Assembly (NCBI GenBank): GCA_035578905.1
Contig: JAQJVL010000526.1
Span: 294,037-358,036, forward strand
Direction: 5' to 3'
DNA length: 64,000 nucleotides
Source: Stictocephala bisonia
Lineage: Eukaryota > Arthropoda > Insecta > Hemiptera > Membracidae
Shown here: positions 34,980-49,009 of the stretch, one piece after another
Numbering within the stretch: the stretch's first letter is position 1
Layout: each line of letters begins with the position of its first letter
Made by a program: the position numbers and the translations under genes
The notes under the pieces: generated by a model
What the model saw: only the letters and a program-made list of their open reading frames with translations
What the model was told of the DNA's origin: nothing
Database searches by the model: none

Positions 34980-36480
34980 AAAAATCGTAATTCCGTATGA
35001 TTGTATACACAAAACTCGAAAAGTAGTGAAAAGATTCACTTGAAAGAGTGTTTTGATATATTTAGTTCCTAAATTGTAAACATGAATTTCAAGCATTTCT
35101 GACCAACATAAATTTCACAAATAGAAATAAATTTTACTGTGACCAGTTGATTATTTATTTTTAAAAAAACTACTGTAAAAATAGTCAACTTTTATTTCAC
35201 AAACAACTAAAGTAAAAGATAAGACTGGTAATTATTAACAGACTAAGCCATAGCAAAGTTTAATCCGGGTGTAGCTAGTATTTAATACAATAGAAAGAAG
35301 TTTTATTTAAGAGCAATTCAGAAGCCAAATAAAAAAGCACAATATGCATGAAAACGTTTATAAAACACATAATTAATAAGACATATATGTTCTTTGAACT
35401 CATAAACCAAATACACGTTAATTAGGATTAAACCAATGGTAAATATTAATTCACTATCTAATTAAATGTAAAATTGTACAAAAAAATAACGATAATAACT
35501 ATACAAAAAATTATTGACATCACAAGAACATAATTCGAAGATAAAAACTAGTTTTCAAAGGCACTTTAGAGAAAATTAAACTAACAATTATAGCCATTCG
35601 TAGCAAAGTTATACTTCGATTAAGCATTTCTGTTTAAGTACATGTACAAGAGTTATATGCGCACTTTTACTAAGCTGATTTTGAATTAGTTGTAACGATG
35701 TAGTTTTTGTACAACTCCTATCACATTACAAAAAAAAAGAAAGAAATTATTTATAAATTATAAATACATTGTTAACCTATATTACGTAACAATGCATTTT
35801 AAACGGGTACATAGTAATGTAGAGATGAGAACCTCTTGTCTAAGATACATGACAGTCATTATTATTGCAAAAATGTTATTACAATGTTGGTTTACGTTTA
35901 CATAAATAGAAAAATACATAGTTAAATGTAATTTAATCAAAATTTTTTATTAAGAATATTAGAATTTTAAATTAAGTAATTCTTTAATAAACGTTGAATA
36001 TTCAATTTATTAAAGTTAGAGCTACATTCAATTAGAATGTAGCACTAACTTTGATATATTGTTATAATAGCTTTCATATCTGTATCCCATGGTCCTTAAA
36101 CAAAATTTTAAAAATTTCATTTTACATTATTCATACTCTATATTTACACAAATCCATTTTATTTAAAGTTTGTTGTATATAACTTATATATAATTTGAAA
36201 TGCATAAAGACGATTTACGTTAATTAAGAATAAAATCAGAATATTAATCAGAAGGGGACAAAATAAAGGATTAAATTCAAAATGAACGTTTACGTGCATT
36301 TGATATTCTTATAGTCCTGACCTGAGAATCATAGCAACGATTGTCAACCACAAAGTTTATCTTGCGAAGCTTAGAACTTAAATAACATTAACTACTCGTA
36401 TACATGAACCTACGATGAATTGTGAGTTCATAATAATATATTATTAATAATATTTAATAAACACAAGCGTGACATATTCT
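34980..36480. other. No gene; one strong hairpin
   Basis: A+T-rich sequence. At 36012-36052 two 18-bp arms pair with one mismatch around a 5-base loop (left arm AAAGTTAGAGCTACATTC). Nothing else is recognised. Confidence 0.6.
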
Positions 36481-36484
36481 GTCT

Positions 36485-36790
36485 TCCACCACTCACAGTC
36501 ACCTGATGATCTAGAGTGTCATTCAGCGTTCTCGATTCTTGCCAGTGGCATTGACCGGAGGGTTCCGACGTTATCGCAAGATAACGGCGTCAAGCAGCAT
36601 CGAGCGTGGCTGTCCTTTGGATGGGTGACCGTCTGAGCAATCCCGTCCTTGGACACAACTCACCTGCACGGTCACTAGTAGTGTGGTTCGGCAGTCACCC
36701 TTAAGCCGTTGGTCTTCAGCTTAAGTGTTAGAGAGGGATTCTTAGCCCTAACTTCGCCTGGTAAAATCAGAAACCCTTTGACTTTTATTC
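36485..36790 (+). mobile_element. 5S-rRNA-derived SINE (SINE3-type)
   Basis: The segment 36592-36644 aligns with the internal promoter part of 5S rRNA: AAGCAGCATCGAGCG (box A region), TTTGGATGGG (intermediate element) and TGACCGTCTGAGCAATCCC (box C region). It is followed by a core with GTGTGGTTCGGCAGTCACCC (about 36689) and a tail with GTTAGAGAGGG...CCCTAACTTCGCCTGG ending near 36775. The tail resembles the LINE-B 3' end. 5S-derived SINEs use the 5S promoter and a LINE-like tail for mobilisation. No clear target duplication is seen. Confidence 0.75.
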
Positions 36791-38704
36791 TCTTTCTATT
36801 CTCCACATTTGTTAGATCTGCTTTCGTACTGCTAAATCTATTTAATTTATTGATTATGATTTATTATTAATGTAATTAGAAAATGAAATAAATTACAAAC
36901 TATAATCCACGTTTAATTAAACACACTATGAGCATTATAAATTTGCATAGTATATTTTTATAAAATTTATTTTAAGAACATATGATACGATTGAATGAAA
37001 ATAAAATATTTATTAATAATCGCATGTAAGTAATATATTTATTTTGGTACTTATTATGTATGTTTCATTAAGATTAAATGCCCCAAGGTACAGAAATCTA
37101 AAGCATGAAAGAAGAAAAATAAAAACAAATTTTATTTTGTGTTGAACTTTTAAGCAAAAGTTATTAGAGCACATTACTTCAATGGTATTGGACTCGTTCA
37201 AGGTCCAGTGCATTGTTATATTTTACTTTGAAATGAAAACAGTTTCCAAAACTTTAGATTGTTTCTTTATACTGGTTTTGATTAGGATAAATTAAATCGA
37301 TTAATGAACAATTCAATTACCGAACTTTAGCTTTCTTGAAAAACTGGTATATGCTATTTAAAATTTTAACTTATTTATTTAATTCGGTTAAATAAACATA
37401 AAATATTGTAAGATTGAATATATTTGAACTAAAGTTTTAGATTTAACTCAAAAGTTGTTACTTATATTTATAATGTTTTTAAGAGGATATCATTATCATT
37501 ATTTTTATTTATCATTTATTTACTGAATGTAGCTGAACAATGTTTTTAAGTAAGAATTCACTTTCAAACAGACCAAGACTTTTAAAGGCTGATCCTTTAT
37601 TTCTCATTTTAGTTTGTGTAAAATATTTTTAATATCACATAAATGTATTATATTGTATGATTGTTTTGGGAGTGTTGTGATTGATCAGACAGATGTAATA
37701 GGTCAGTTTAATATGTGTTGGTCTCATTATATAAAATGCATAATAAGTATGTAAAATATATAAAATCCACAGTTTCTACAATTTGTAATTGTTGACCTAA
37801 TCGTTTTCGATTTACTAGATTGACGTTTTAATGTTAAAGTGTTTTTTTTTTTTCTTAACTTTTGACGTGCTGATGCTATTTTGCATGTATGTTTTTATTA
37901 TTTTAAATAATAAAGGTATTTTATTTTCTTTCTAAACAATTCTGTTAATAATATTCAATTCACCTTGATCTAGCTTATTGCGTGCTTGGACCTGCATTTG
38001 TGGTTTCAAGGTGTATACGTTACATTCATGCTTGGACAAGATACGTTTACATTATAGTAATGTACAAACGTTTAATGCCAATTAGGTGTATGTATTGAAA
38101 GTAGAGATCTAAGGCAAAGTAACAAAGGCACGCCAGCTCAGTGGCCTTCAAATAGAGGAGTTGATAGTCCAAAGTTTGAATCCCCAAATAAGCTGATGTC
38201 GGTACTTCACTTGAATCAAGTTCATGCACAGGCCTTCGAGCCATGTCAACTGATGAGCAAAGTTAAGATTTCAATAAAAACTGTTTTTGCTAAAAAGTTA
38301 TAAACCTATCCTATATGAATTATAATGGTGCCGATATGCAATATATAAATATACATTTTTGCAATTTTAATGGAATCTTGTCATTGAAAAATAGTTCGTA
38401 AGATACTCTTTAGGTAATTCCACGACAGTGCCATCTCATTTACCACCCCCTCCCCCCTCAAACATGGCACATGCAAGAAATGGTACATAAGGCTGCAATG
38501 GACAGATTGACTATAAAAGTGCTGGAAGTCTACCTGAACTTTCTTGAAAATAAAATACCAACTAACATTTTGTGTGCTAGAAGTTCTTGGTTATGGAAAT
38601 TCAGGGTTTTCTCAGCGTAATTTGCTATGCTTCTGACAAATTACTGTCACAGGTTTAATCTACATACCACCTTGTATTGTTACGAGAGTTTCTTAGTAGT
38701 ATAT
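36790..38704. other. No gene recognised
   Basis: A+T-rich sequence with no domain or repeat that I can name. Short frames at 37013-37213 and 38047-38244 are not recognisable. Confidence 0.5.
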
Positions 38705-38712
38705 TTATAATT

Positions 38713-39061
38713 GGGCCTTTACTGTTTCAATTATAATTCACTACCACTACTTTTTACATTACTTCACTACCACTACGTTTTTATCGCAATTACGGTTATG
38801 TTAGGTTAGGTGGCTACTAAAGTTGACCACAAACTGGTAAATCCAATGACTGACTTAGCACCGAATGCGCTCTCCGTGTGTAAGTTCTTGGAAAGCGATA
38901 AGATAAGGCCAGCGATATCGGATTCCTAACTGATAAGGAGTACCACAGTGGACGTAAAAATGAGTAGGGAACAGTTTTAAGAAGAATAGAATATTTATCA
39001 AGCAGTAATGAATTAACGGAAACAAAAGAAAGTAGTGGTAGTGAATTAAAGAAAAAGGTCC
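38713..39061 (-). mobile_element. hAT-like MITE, copy 1
   Basis: Inverted relative of the element at 55.6 kb. Ends: GGGCCTTTACTG at the left and AAAAGGTCC-type at the right, each next to a TTCACTACCACTAC or complementary block. Flanks TTATAATT (38705-38712) and TTATCATT (39062-39069) differ at one base, consistent with an old 8-bp duplication. Shared interior: a GGTAAATCCAATGACTGACT region and GAATGCGCTCTCCGTGTG. The open frame at 38817-39068 is shared with the other copy only as non-coding sequence. Confidence 0.75.
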
Positions 39062-39116
39062 TTATCATTAATTAATTTATATTTTTGTTATATTATTACA
39101 TAAAATTCAAAAAGGA

Positions 39117-39576
39117 TGTTCTCATTCATCACGAAATCATCACTGGACAAATATTTATGAACTCTGAAGATATTTAGCTTGTGAATTATAGAAACCCACT
39201 AAGAAGGAATATCTTTAAATTTCAATCCATAGGGTTAAAAACAGCCCCTCAAGGTTTTGTTCTCTTAAGAGTAGCATTGGCATTAGTTTAATAATTAATT
39301 TAACAGATGATACAACAAACATTAACCTGACACAAACCTTGGCTAATATGGTTATCATTGTGAAAATTGTCAGGTAATTTCTACTAAATCTGACATGTTT
39401 GCACTACTTTGCTTCCCCCTTAAGAAGACTTAGGAGGTTTTCTAGACTATAAAACTGTATTGTCTGAGAAAACGGCAGAAGGTTGAGCTTGATGGTTTAG
39501 AGAGAACCACTGAGGGAAGGGTAAGAAAGCGTAGAAAACCACCCCGTAGTGAAACAAGGCAAGGACTTTCGGCTAG
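39117..39576 (+). mobile_element. Nonautonomous Helitron-like element, copy 2
   Basis: Ends ACTTTCGGCTAG at 39576, followed by T, after an ACCCCGTAGTGAAAC block. Interior landmarks AAAAACAGCCCCTCAAGG (about 39238) and GTAGCATTGGCATTAGTTTA are shared with the elements at 41.7 and 43.3 kb. The 5' end is not certain. Confidence 0.6.
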
Positions 39577-39621
39577 TTTTATATTTGTTAGAAGTATATT
39601 GTTATATTTGCCTAGAATATA

Positions 39622-40346
39622 TAGGGTGGAAAAAATATGGATACGCTTTCACAACTTTTCTAGGACGTTACTAGTAAAAGTGAAATCTTGTACATCTTCA
39701 TGGTTACAAAGTTCACACTTTTTCATACAATTAGCACATTCAAGAGAACACCCGTTATGGAGTAGAATGAAAATGTTTAATGTAAGCCTAGGTCCAGTTT
39801 GATATCAAATTAAAGGTCTATTCAATAGAAATTAGTTGCCGCAACCCGGACTTCGAAATGTCTATCTTTTTCAGAGTAGCGTTCATTTGAATTTCAAAGT
39901 AACTAATTTGAACAATATCATATCTCCATTATTAAACGATTTTAAGTAAATTATTCTGATCAAAAATTATATTTTATGGAACACAATAACTAAAAAAAAT
40001 TCAATTATCAAATTATCTATGGAAAAAAATAAAGTTGTTGTGGAAACTTAGACAATATGAAACCACTTTCACAATAACTTTATTTTTTCCATAGATAATT
40101 TGATAATTTAACTGTCCAGTTTGTGGCAAGACCTTTAATCTGATACCAAACTCGACCTCTTTTTTTCGGCTTATATTAAACATTTTCGTTCAACTCCACG
40201 TGGGCCGTCCCCCTGAAAAGATAAAATATCACTAATGGCGTCAAGAAGTATAGTCTTTGTAACCATGATAATGTACAAGATTTCACTTTTACCAGTGAAA
40301 TCATAGAAAAGTTTTGGAAGCGTTTCCATAGTTTTTTTCCACCCTG
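39622..40346. mobile_element. Foldback element, about 725 bp
   Basis: The left arm begins TAGGGTGGAAAAAATATGGA; the right arm is its complement ending CCACCCTG. Arms match over roughly 170-220 bp with divergence, for example GTAAAAGTGAAATCTTGTAC (39676) and its complement near 40290. A second inverted repeat sits inside (about 40003-40041 and 40070-40109, TTATCAAATTATCTATGG). No coding sequence. No definite target duplication. Confidence 0.75.
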
Positions 40347-40867
40347 TTTAACTGTGTATTTTGTTTTTTTTTTCAAATAAATATTTGTATTGTTGTTATT
40401 CATCTTGTTTTATTACAAGCTAACAATAATATTTGTATTGTTGTGCCTGCCCTAAACCATGGCCGTTTTAGAGCTGGATGTTTAAAATTCACTCATTAAT
40501 AAACATATTGGTACATTTAAATATTTTGTAATCATTCTTTTCTACAAATGGACCTCACTGACAAGTTCCATGAAGCTTGATAAGAACAAGATGTTGTAAA
40601 ATGATTGTTAAACAAATATACAAATGAACAGAGTAAAAAATTACCAACTTTGTATTAAGGTAACGCCTAATTATAATTTATGAAATGTTATTCTCTCTTA
40701 ATAATTCTAAAATATCAAATAATACAATTATTGTAAAACCTAGTAAGGATGTGTTGTCAAAACATATTTTTATTAGGATACAAGATTGCAACAAAACATT
40801 TTTCAGCACATGACATTCTCCAAGGATTGGTTCGGTATTGGAACTTCCGTAGCTGAAATGAAGGACA

Positions 40868-41000
40868 AATATGTACATTCATTGTATGAGCTCATATCCT
40901 GCATGTCCTGAGGCAACATAAAGGACCCTCACAACCCTTACCATCTTGTCGTTTTCCTTTCTTCCAATACTATATTCAGAATATTTGAAGAGAATTTGTA
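40868..41000 (+). repeat. Dispersed repeat shared with 57195-57330
   Basis: Common words in the same order: a GTTCATTGTA-like start, TCATATCCTGC, TGTCC, CTCACAAC, CCTTTCTTCCAA and ATATTT. Divergence is high and the nature of the element is unknown. Confidence 0.4.
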
Positions 41001-41169
41001 CAAAAGAAAATAATGTCTTATAAGCCTACAAATATTTATCACGGGAAGTTGACGTATTTTTTACAATATTCACTAATAGAAACATATTGTTTTAAGTAGT
41101 TGTAGACTGCAATTATAATTTATATTAATTTATTTAATTGTATAGGCCTATATTTTACTATTAGTCCGC

Positions 41170-41430
41170 TTAAGTTCTCAAGTGGCAAAATGTTGTAATA
41201 CAGCTACATGGGGACAAAGTGTTAAGGAGATTGTAGACGATAGATTATGCTTTTAGTCGTCTTAATACCGAGATGGTGTCCGCTCAATTGTTGCCATCGA
41301 CGTGGACATTACTGGAAAAGTCTGGTGTGTCCATCTTGGGTGGTTGATAAAATTACATGCTGTGTAGGGAAGATAACTAAATGACAGGCTTGTCAATCAG
41401 CTGAACATCAAACTAATACTGTGTGGTAAT
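41170..41430 (+). mobile_element. SINE-C 5' part
   Basis: TGTTGTAATACAGCTACATG followed by ACAAAGTGTTAAGGAGATTG is the single-copy version of the head that is repeated at 61.4 kb. Next come GTCCGCTCAATTGTTGCCAT and GACGTGGAC...GTCTGGTGTGTCC, shared with 61.8 kb. The 3' part is missing. Confidence 0.7.
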
Positions 41431-41696
41431 TGATTGTTATTGATATTATTTATTTAGTTGTGTTATTATAAGCATGACTTTGGACTGGAGTTTTTTGCTT
41501 TAGTAAAAAATGTCAATTTAACTTTAATCTGTATTTATTGCTTCTTTGAATATTCAAAATTTAATTGACTAAATAATTTCGTACGTGTAATTAAATGTAT
41601 GCGTAATCATCATTTTCATCAATAGGCACTAGAAAATGGTTATTATTTATTAATAATTGATGTATAATTAAATAAAAATTTATGGATTCCATTAAT

Positions 41697-42241
41697 CTCT
41701 AAATATATAAAAAGACAAGTCCTAACTCACTCACTGACTGATTCAACATTGCCCAGCAAAGACCATAAAAGATGAGACATACAATTTAGTACATATATTT
41801 GTCGTGCACTAAGAAAAGATTTTTCGAAATTCCATTCCTAAGGGGTACAAACAGTCCCTCAACATTTCTTTTCTTCCATAAAAATAACATTGGGTTGATT
41901 TTAGTAAATTAATAACAGCTGTTTTGTAAATAAATAAACATGTTTATTTTGTATGTTTGACATTATAATATTCATGCATTAAAAGTTTAATCTTAAGCTC
42001 TTAAAGAAAAACAAATGAAATGAACACGTTTGAAACAGGCTTGGGTATTTATACTAATAAATAGATAGCAACGCACATGTAAGTAAAATACTGTAAATAA
42101 ACTTAATATTGTGATTTTACGTTAAACAGTTAATCTAATATTATTTTTAGTCAAACGTCACATTCCGAGGCCGAAGGCTGAGGTGTATCGAGCGCAGAGA
42201 GAATCGGGATTGGCACGCGAAGTGTGCAGGGGTGTCCCCTA
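41697..42241 (+). mobile_element. Nonautonomous Helitron, about 545 bp, both ends visible
   Basis: Starts TCTCTAAATATATAAAAAGA and ends with a hairpin (GCAC-GCGAA-GTGTGC), then GGGGTGTCCCCTAG and a T. TC at the 5' end, a hairpin and CTAG at the 3' end, and no target duplication are the Helitron signature. Shares ATTCCTAAGGGGTACAAACA-type interior with the other copies, but has a different 3' end. No Rep/helicase gene. Confidence 0.75.
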
Positions 42242-42244
42242 GTA

Positions 42245-43340
42245 AAAATATAAAAGTACCTTTCAGCTCTATTAAAGTAATTTAATCTTATTATGTTAAA
42301 AAAATAAGAAAACGTGTGTGTTAAACTGACTTAAGTCAATAAAATTAAAAAGTATAGAAATGATCTTTAAAAAAAGCATCCTTAATTAACCACATATTTA
42401 TTTTTTGTTGGTTTTACATTTTACTGCCCTATTTTTAATGCTGTTAGGTTGTCGAAGATTTTTATTTATACTGTTATATATCAAATTGAATTGTTTGTTT
42501 TGTTTTTTTTTTTTTTTTTTTTTTACAAATACACTTTATATTATCGTTGTGTTATATTTCTAACAATATACTTTCGAATTATTATTGTGTTGTTATATTT
42601 GTTGTTTAGCTTTTTGCTGGCGGGATGTATTACTATTCCCGGTAGGAAAATTAATTATATTTTTATATTGGTACAAATTAATACAATGAAATGGATTACT
42701 TATTTTAAAAAATTGTTTTTAAATTGTTAACTATGTATTATATTATTGATAAGTTAATATAGTCATAATAGTTTTTCTCACACAAAAATTAATATCAATT
42801 AAAAAATACGGAGTTGAATAAAAATACAATAATTAATTTATAAACAATGTTCTTTTTGTTAGATTAAAAGAAATACTAAGTTTAATATAAATATATTTTA
42901 CAGCTTCTATGATTTAACGAAGCTCTAATGCACAATGCTTGTCGGTGGCTGGAAGCTTGATGCATGAGTTGGTATTTCAGGCTGAGTGTGAGCGTATGTA
43001 TCAGAGATGACAAGAACATGGACTGGATATCATAAGTAGTCACATACGCACTGACAGCAGGGGAACAGCTAAATTTAGTTAATAGTACTGATACTAAAGT
43101 AACCTAACCTAAATTCTCTAATACAAAATTTTATTTTCATCAGGCAATTTGCCTACAAGGCAGGCATCTTCAGACATTAATTTAAAACAAAACCAACTCA
43201 AAATAAAATTTAAAACATTCGTTTATAACTTATAACTAAACATTTTTATAACAAATGGTAGATTACACAAATTTATCACGCTAAAAAGTATAGAAATACA
43301 TGGCAATGACAATTTTCAGTTAAATTATCTTGATATATAG
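42245..43340. other. No gene; T run and a retroelement-like motif
   Basis: A T run of about 20 lies near 42500. At 43140-43173 the minus strand carries CTGAAGATGCCTGCC...AGGCAAA, a hairpin motif also present at 47.1 kb. AACCTAACCTAA at 43101 is a short telomere-like run. Confidence 0.5.
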
Positions 43341-43734
43341 AATCCAAAAACGATGTAATCACTCATCAAAATATCTCCGAAACCACTGAACGTTTTGATG
43401 AACTTAGTATGAAGTTATATTTTGTATCTTAGAGACCTACTACTAAGGAAGACTATTTTGAAATTCCATCCCTTCTCGGTAGAAACAGCTTCTGGACGTT
43501 TACTTTCACCGTAAGAGTAAAATTGGCATTAATTTAATTAATTAATAAATTTTAAACCGTAGAAACAAAAAAGATAACCATAACACAAACGCTTGGATAA
43601 TTTGGTTTAAGGTAATTTGTACTAACTCTGATACGATTGCACTACTATGCATTCCCCTTAAATAGTCTTATGGGGATATCTAGGCTGTAAAACTGGCATC
43701 TCTTAAGATGGCAGCATGATGAGCTTTTTTTTAC

Positions 43735-45985
<2,251 letters not shown>

Positions 45986-46059
45986 TAGAGAGAATAATAG
46001 AGAGAAGGGTGTGCAAGCGTAGAGAACCAACCCGTAGCGAAGCAAAGGCTGTCGACTAG

Positions 46060-46302
46060 TACTTATATAGCCAATTAATATAAAATCACAACAAAACTTT
46101 AAGATATTTAAAGACTCCCTGCAACACTTTTTATTGGATGGAGCTTTTTACTCTGTAGAGGAATTCTTAATAGGTGAATAATAAGGATTCAGAATAAAGA
46201 CGACATTTATTATTTTAGCCATGTATATAAATATTTGCTATTTTAATTAGAATTACTTAAATTTACATGTACAGTAACTGTAATTATATATATATATATA
46301 TA

Positions 46303-46355
<53 letters not shown>

Positions 46356-47040
46356 TTCGTAATACAATTGCAAAAATTTTCTACTACAAATAAATATTTT
46401 GATTTTGATGTAATAAAGAGAATTTGTTATGGGTGTATGAACATTGTTTACAATAGATTTATTATACTTTTAGTGTAGAATATTTCGCATGCATCGAAAT
46501 AACATTATTGCGAACATATTTAAACTTCATGTGGCATGTTTAACTATCGTTATATTTTTATTAATTATAAAATTTGAAGTTATAAATGATACTTTACGAT
46601 TATCATCTGTCAGCAGTATAAAAGAATGCATCAATGACACGTCATGTGAGAGAGTGGTAAAATTAAAAGACTGATCCAAATAATTTACTTAATGACCAGA
46701 TCTTTTCAATTTAACATTATATTTGATAAATATATACAGAAACAAAGAAAAGAGACATAGCTGAGAAAAAATGAAAGATACAACAGAAAGATATCTAGAC
46801 ACCATTCGATTGCAAGTAAGAAGAAGAAGAAGACTCCAACATTTTCATTTAGTATTACACCATCTCTGATAGTGACAAGTGGCTAACCAGCACAGTCTAT
46901 GTTAACGTGTTCAATTTTTAACAAGTGTTAATTATTTTATGTATTTTTAGATTAGTAAGTTTTAACCATTTTAAATTTTTATTATGAAAGACGCTAATGA
47001 CCTATACAGTTTTATTCTGTGTACATACACCGACCGTACT
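46060..47040. other. (TA)n run and one possible membrane-anchor ORF
   Basis: TA repeats span 46284-46351. The frame 46489-46674 encodes 61 residues with a hydrophobic segment (about residues 14-27) and a CINDTSC motif, with GTGGTAAAA near its end that could be a splice donor. This would fit a first exon of a type II membrane protein, but no other exon is seen, so I do not call a gene. Confidence 0.3.
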
Positions 47041-47165
47041 GATAAGACATTAATGCACTTTAGATGCCTTCTTGATATTTTGTTGCAATATACATCTGAA
47101 GATGATCTAAGGATCGAAACATGTAGTGTATTAAATAAAAGTGATTGGACAAGGTAATATATTTT
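47040..47165 (+). mobile_element. Possible retroelement 3' end with CTGAAGA hairpin
   Basis: CTGAAGA-TGATC-TAAG-GATCG-AAAC (47096-47120) is followed by ATGTAGTG, AATAAAAGTG and ATTGGACAAGG. Such motifs often end animal retroelements. The element body is not recognised. Confidence 0.4.
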
Positions 47166-47726
47166 ATTTCTCCATTATAAAAATTAATCCGTTTGTCTAC
47201 ATGTAGGAAGAGTGGGAGGTTCCATCATGTATGGAGCTGATGGAGAAGTGTAAGTAGTGTCAGTAGTCATGTCATGTCCATAAGTGGAGAGGACCGTTTT
47301 ATTAGAGGTTAACTTCCTACGTCATATGGTTAAAGAAATGCTCTCTTTAAATTGTTCAAAATTGTATTCAACGACAAAATCGATTTAACAGACAGTAATC
47401 ATATGTAATATAGGCCTACTACAACAAAAAAATTGCCTTATCTTTAACCTTTATATTTTCACTCAAAATTACCGAAGAGGCAATAAAAGCATATAACTGT
47501 TCTAATACTGAACGTGAGTGTCCATGAGGATGGATTTCAATACTGTGTTAATTAGCACTGAAAATATAACTTCATATTTCGATCTTAGAATATAGTGAGA
47601 TTTTGCCCTCAATATATAAAAATTTCAAAAATACTAAAGCTTTTTTTATTTGTCACTCTACTTTGTAAAGTTTAAAGTATATGTAAGCTTATACAACTCA
47701 ATAAATACATTTATTTATTTTATTTT

Positions 47727-47998
47727 TTATTTATTCTTAAGACGCCGATCGTCAAGATATGGGCGAATATGGATTTCGAATGAGTGTGATGAGTGTAGAT
47801 GAGCGAATGTAGTCATTGTTACAAACTAAGGCCGACTATTCCTTAGAAAGTGTCATTAATTGATAGCCCAATGACAAATGAACAGCCGGTGGTTATCAGC
47901 TGATCCTTCTCAAAATGTATTGACTCTGATTGGGATCGAACTGAGAACCTTTAGCTTATGATGCTGGGATTGAACCAACTACGCTACCGACCAATTAC
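47727..47998 (-). mobile_element. SINE-C, tRNA-derived, most complete copy
   Basis: On the minus strand: GGTCGGTAGCGTAGTTGG (box A type), about 30 bases later CAGTTCGATCCC (box B), an anticodon-arm-like middle, a body with CTAAGGAATAGTCGGCC, then TTCGCCCATATCTTGACGA and GGCGTCTTA. An A/T-rich tail of AAATAAAT units follows. The Pol III boxes are correctly ordered and about 45 bp apart. The 3' half is shared with at least six other copies in the window. Confidence 0.85.
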
Positions 47999-48214
47999 AT
48001 ACTAAAGTAAAACAAAATAATTGTAAGATATCATCATATTTTTAAATTTCATTATTGAATGGTTTTGGATACGTTAATTAAAGACTTAGAAAAAGAAACT
48101 AGTTGCCTCTTTCGATAATTTCAAACTATTACCAATTTTATTTAACTCGAAATAACCTACCGTTTCTATATCGACACGTCTTGTTAAATAGTGAATACAT
48201 TTACTAAACTAACG

Positions 48215-48395
48215 GTGTTGAAACAGAAGAGTGGGTCTTAGGCGGCCAGTTACAACGCTGAGGTCGTCAGTTCGAATCAAGCTCGGGCTGGTACTTTTTA
48301 CCGTGCAACTGTGTAGAGGCACTGGTCTGTGATATAATGGTGTAGGGCCCATCTTAAACAAACAGTGTCTGGCTAGGGGGGGGGGGGGGAGTTGG
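48215..48395 (+). mobile_element. SINE-D
   Basis: Box B-like GTTCGAATC at 48270-48278, then GGTACTTTTTACCGTGCAAC, a GCACTGGTCTGTG-type block, GGTGTAGGGCCCAT and a G run (48378-48390). The same sequence in reverse is at 61150-61345, ending in a C-rich run. Two copies in opposite orientation support a SINE. Confidence 0.75.
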
Positions 48396-48426
48396 TGTGA
48401 TCAGTGTTTCTATCATAGTTTCAAGT

Positions 48427-48668
48427 TTTGGGCGAGCCGGTGGTCGAGCGGTCTAAGGCGTCAGGACTTTGAGCTTGGGTTAGAGATAGCGCTGGTTCTA
48501 ATCCGGCCTAAACTGGAAGATTTATCCGTAATATTCGCCTTCTACTGTACTGATTCAACCCCTTTACTCTGTCTGTATAAGTTCCTCAGACAGATCAATA
48601 GTTTATGAAGAATGGGCAGAGTAAGGTTAAGGAGAAGATCGGCCTCTCCTTAAAAAAAAATAAAAAAG
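48427..48668 (+). mobile_element. SINE-E, Leu/Ser-tRNA-type head
   Basis: GGTGGTCGAGCGGTCTAAGG (box A with a long D-arm typical of Leu/Ser tRNAs) and GCTGGTTCTAATCCGGCC (box B) lie within about 75 bp. A 110-bp body follows, then AAGGAGA...TCTCCTT, which can form a hairpin, and an A-rich tail (CTTAAAAAAAAATAAAAAAG). A compact textbook SINE layout. The host tRNA is not intact. Confidence 0.85.
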
Positions 48669-48780
48669 TGTTTTGCTACTTTTGATATATATCATAAAAG
48701 GAGGACACTTTTTTGTATGGATGATTTATTTGAGCAAAAAAGGAGATAAAAATATTAAAAGGAAATAATAATTTATTTGA

Positions 48781-49000
48781 TGAGGGAGACAAAGGTTGGA
48801 GTGAATCGTCGTCAAGTCGTGCCTGGGACGTCCTGACGCTATTGTTGAGGGAGACAAAGGTTGGAGTGAATCGTCGTCAAGTCGTGCCTGGGACGTCCTG
48901 ACGCTATTGTTACTGCAGGTCGTGATGAGGGAGACAAAGGTTGGAGTGAATCGTCGTCAAGTCGTGCCTGGGACGCCCTGACGCTATTGTTACTGCAGGT
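48781..49000 (+). repeat. Three-copy tandem repeat, 65-80 bp
   Basis: TGAGGGAGACAAAGGTTGGA starts at 48781, 48846 and 48926. The first unit lacks the TACTGCAGGTCGTGA-type spacer that the second unit has. Units are nearly identical, so the expansion is recent. Confidence 0.95.
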
Positions 49001-49009
49001 TGTAAGATC

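Noticed and set aside
36592..36644. A functional 5S rRNA gene
   Set aside because: Only the internal promoter half is recognisable, with substitutions and a foreign 5' part and tail.
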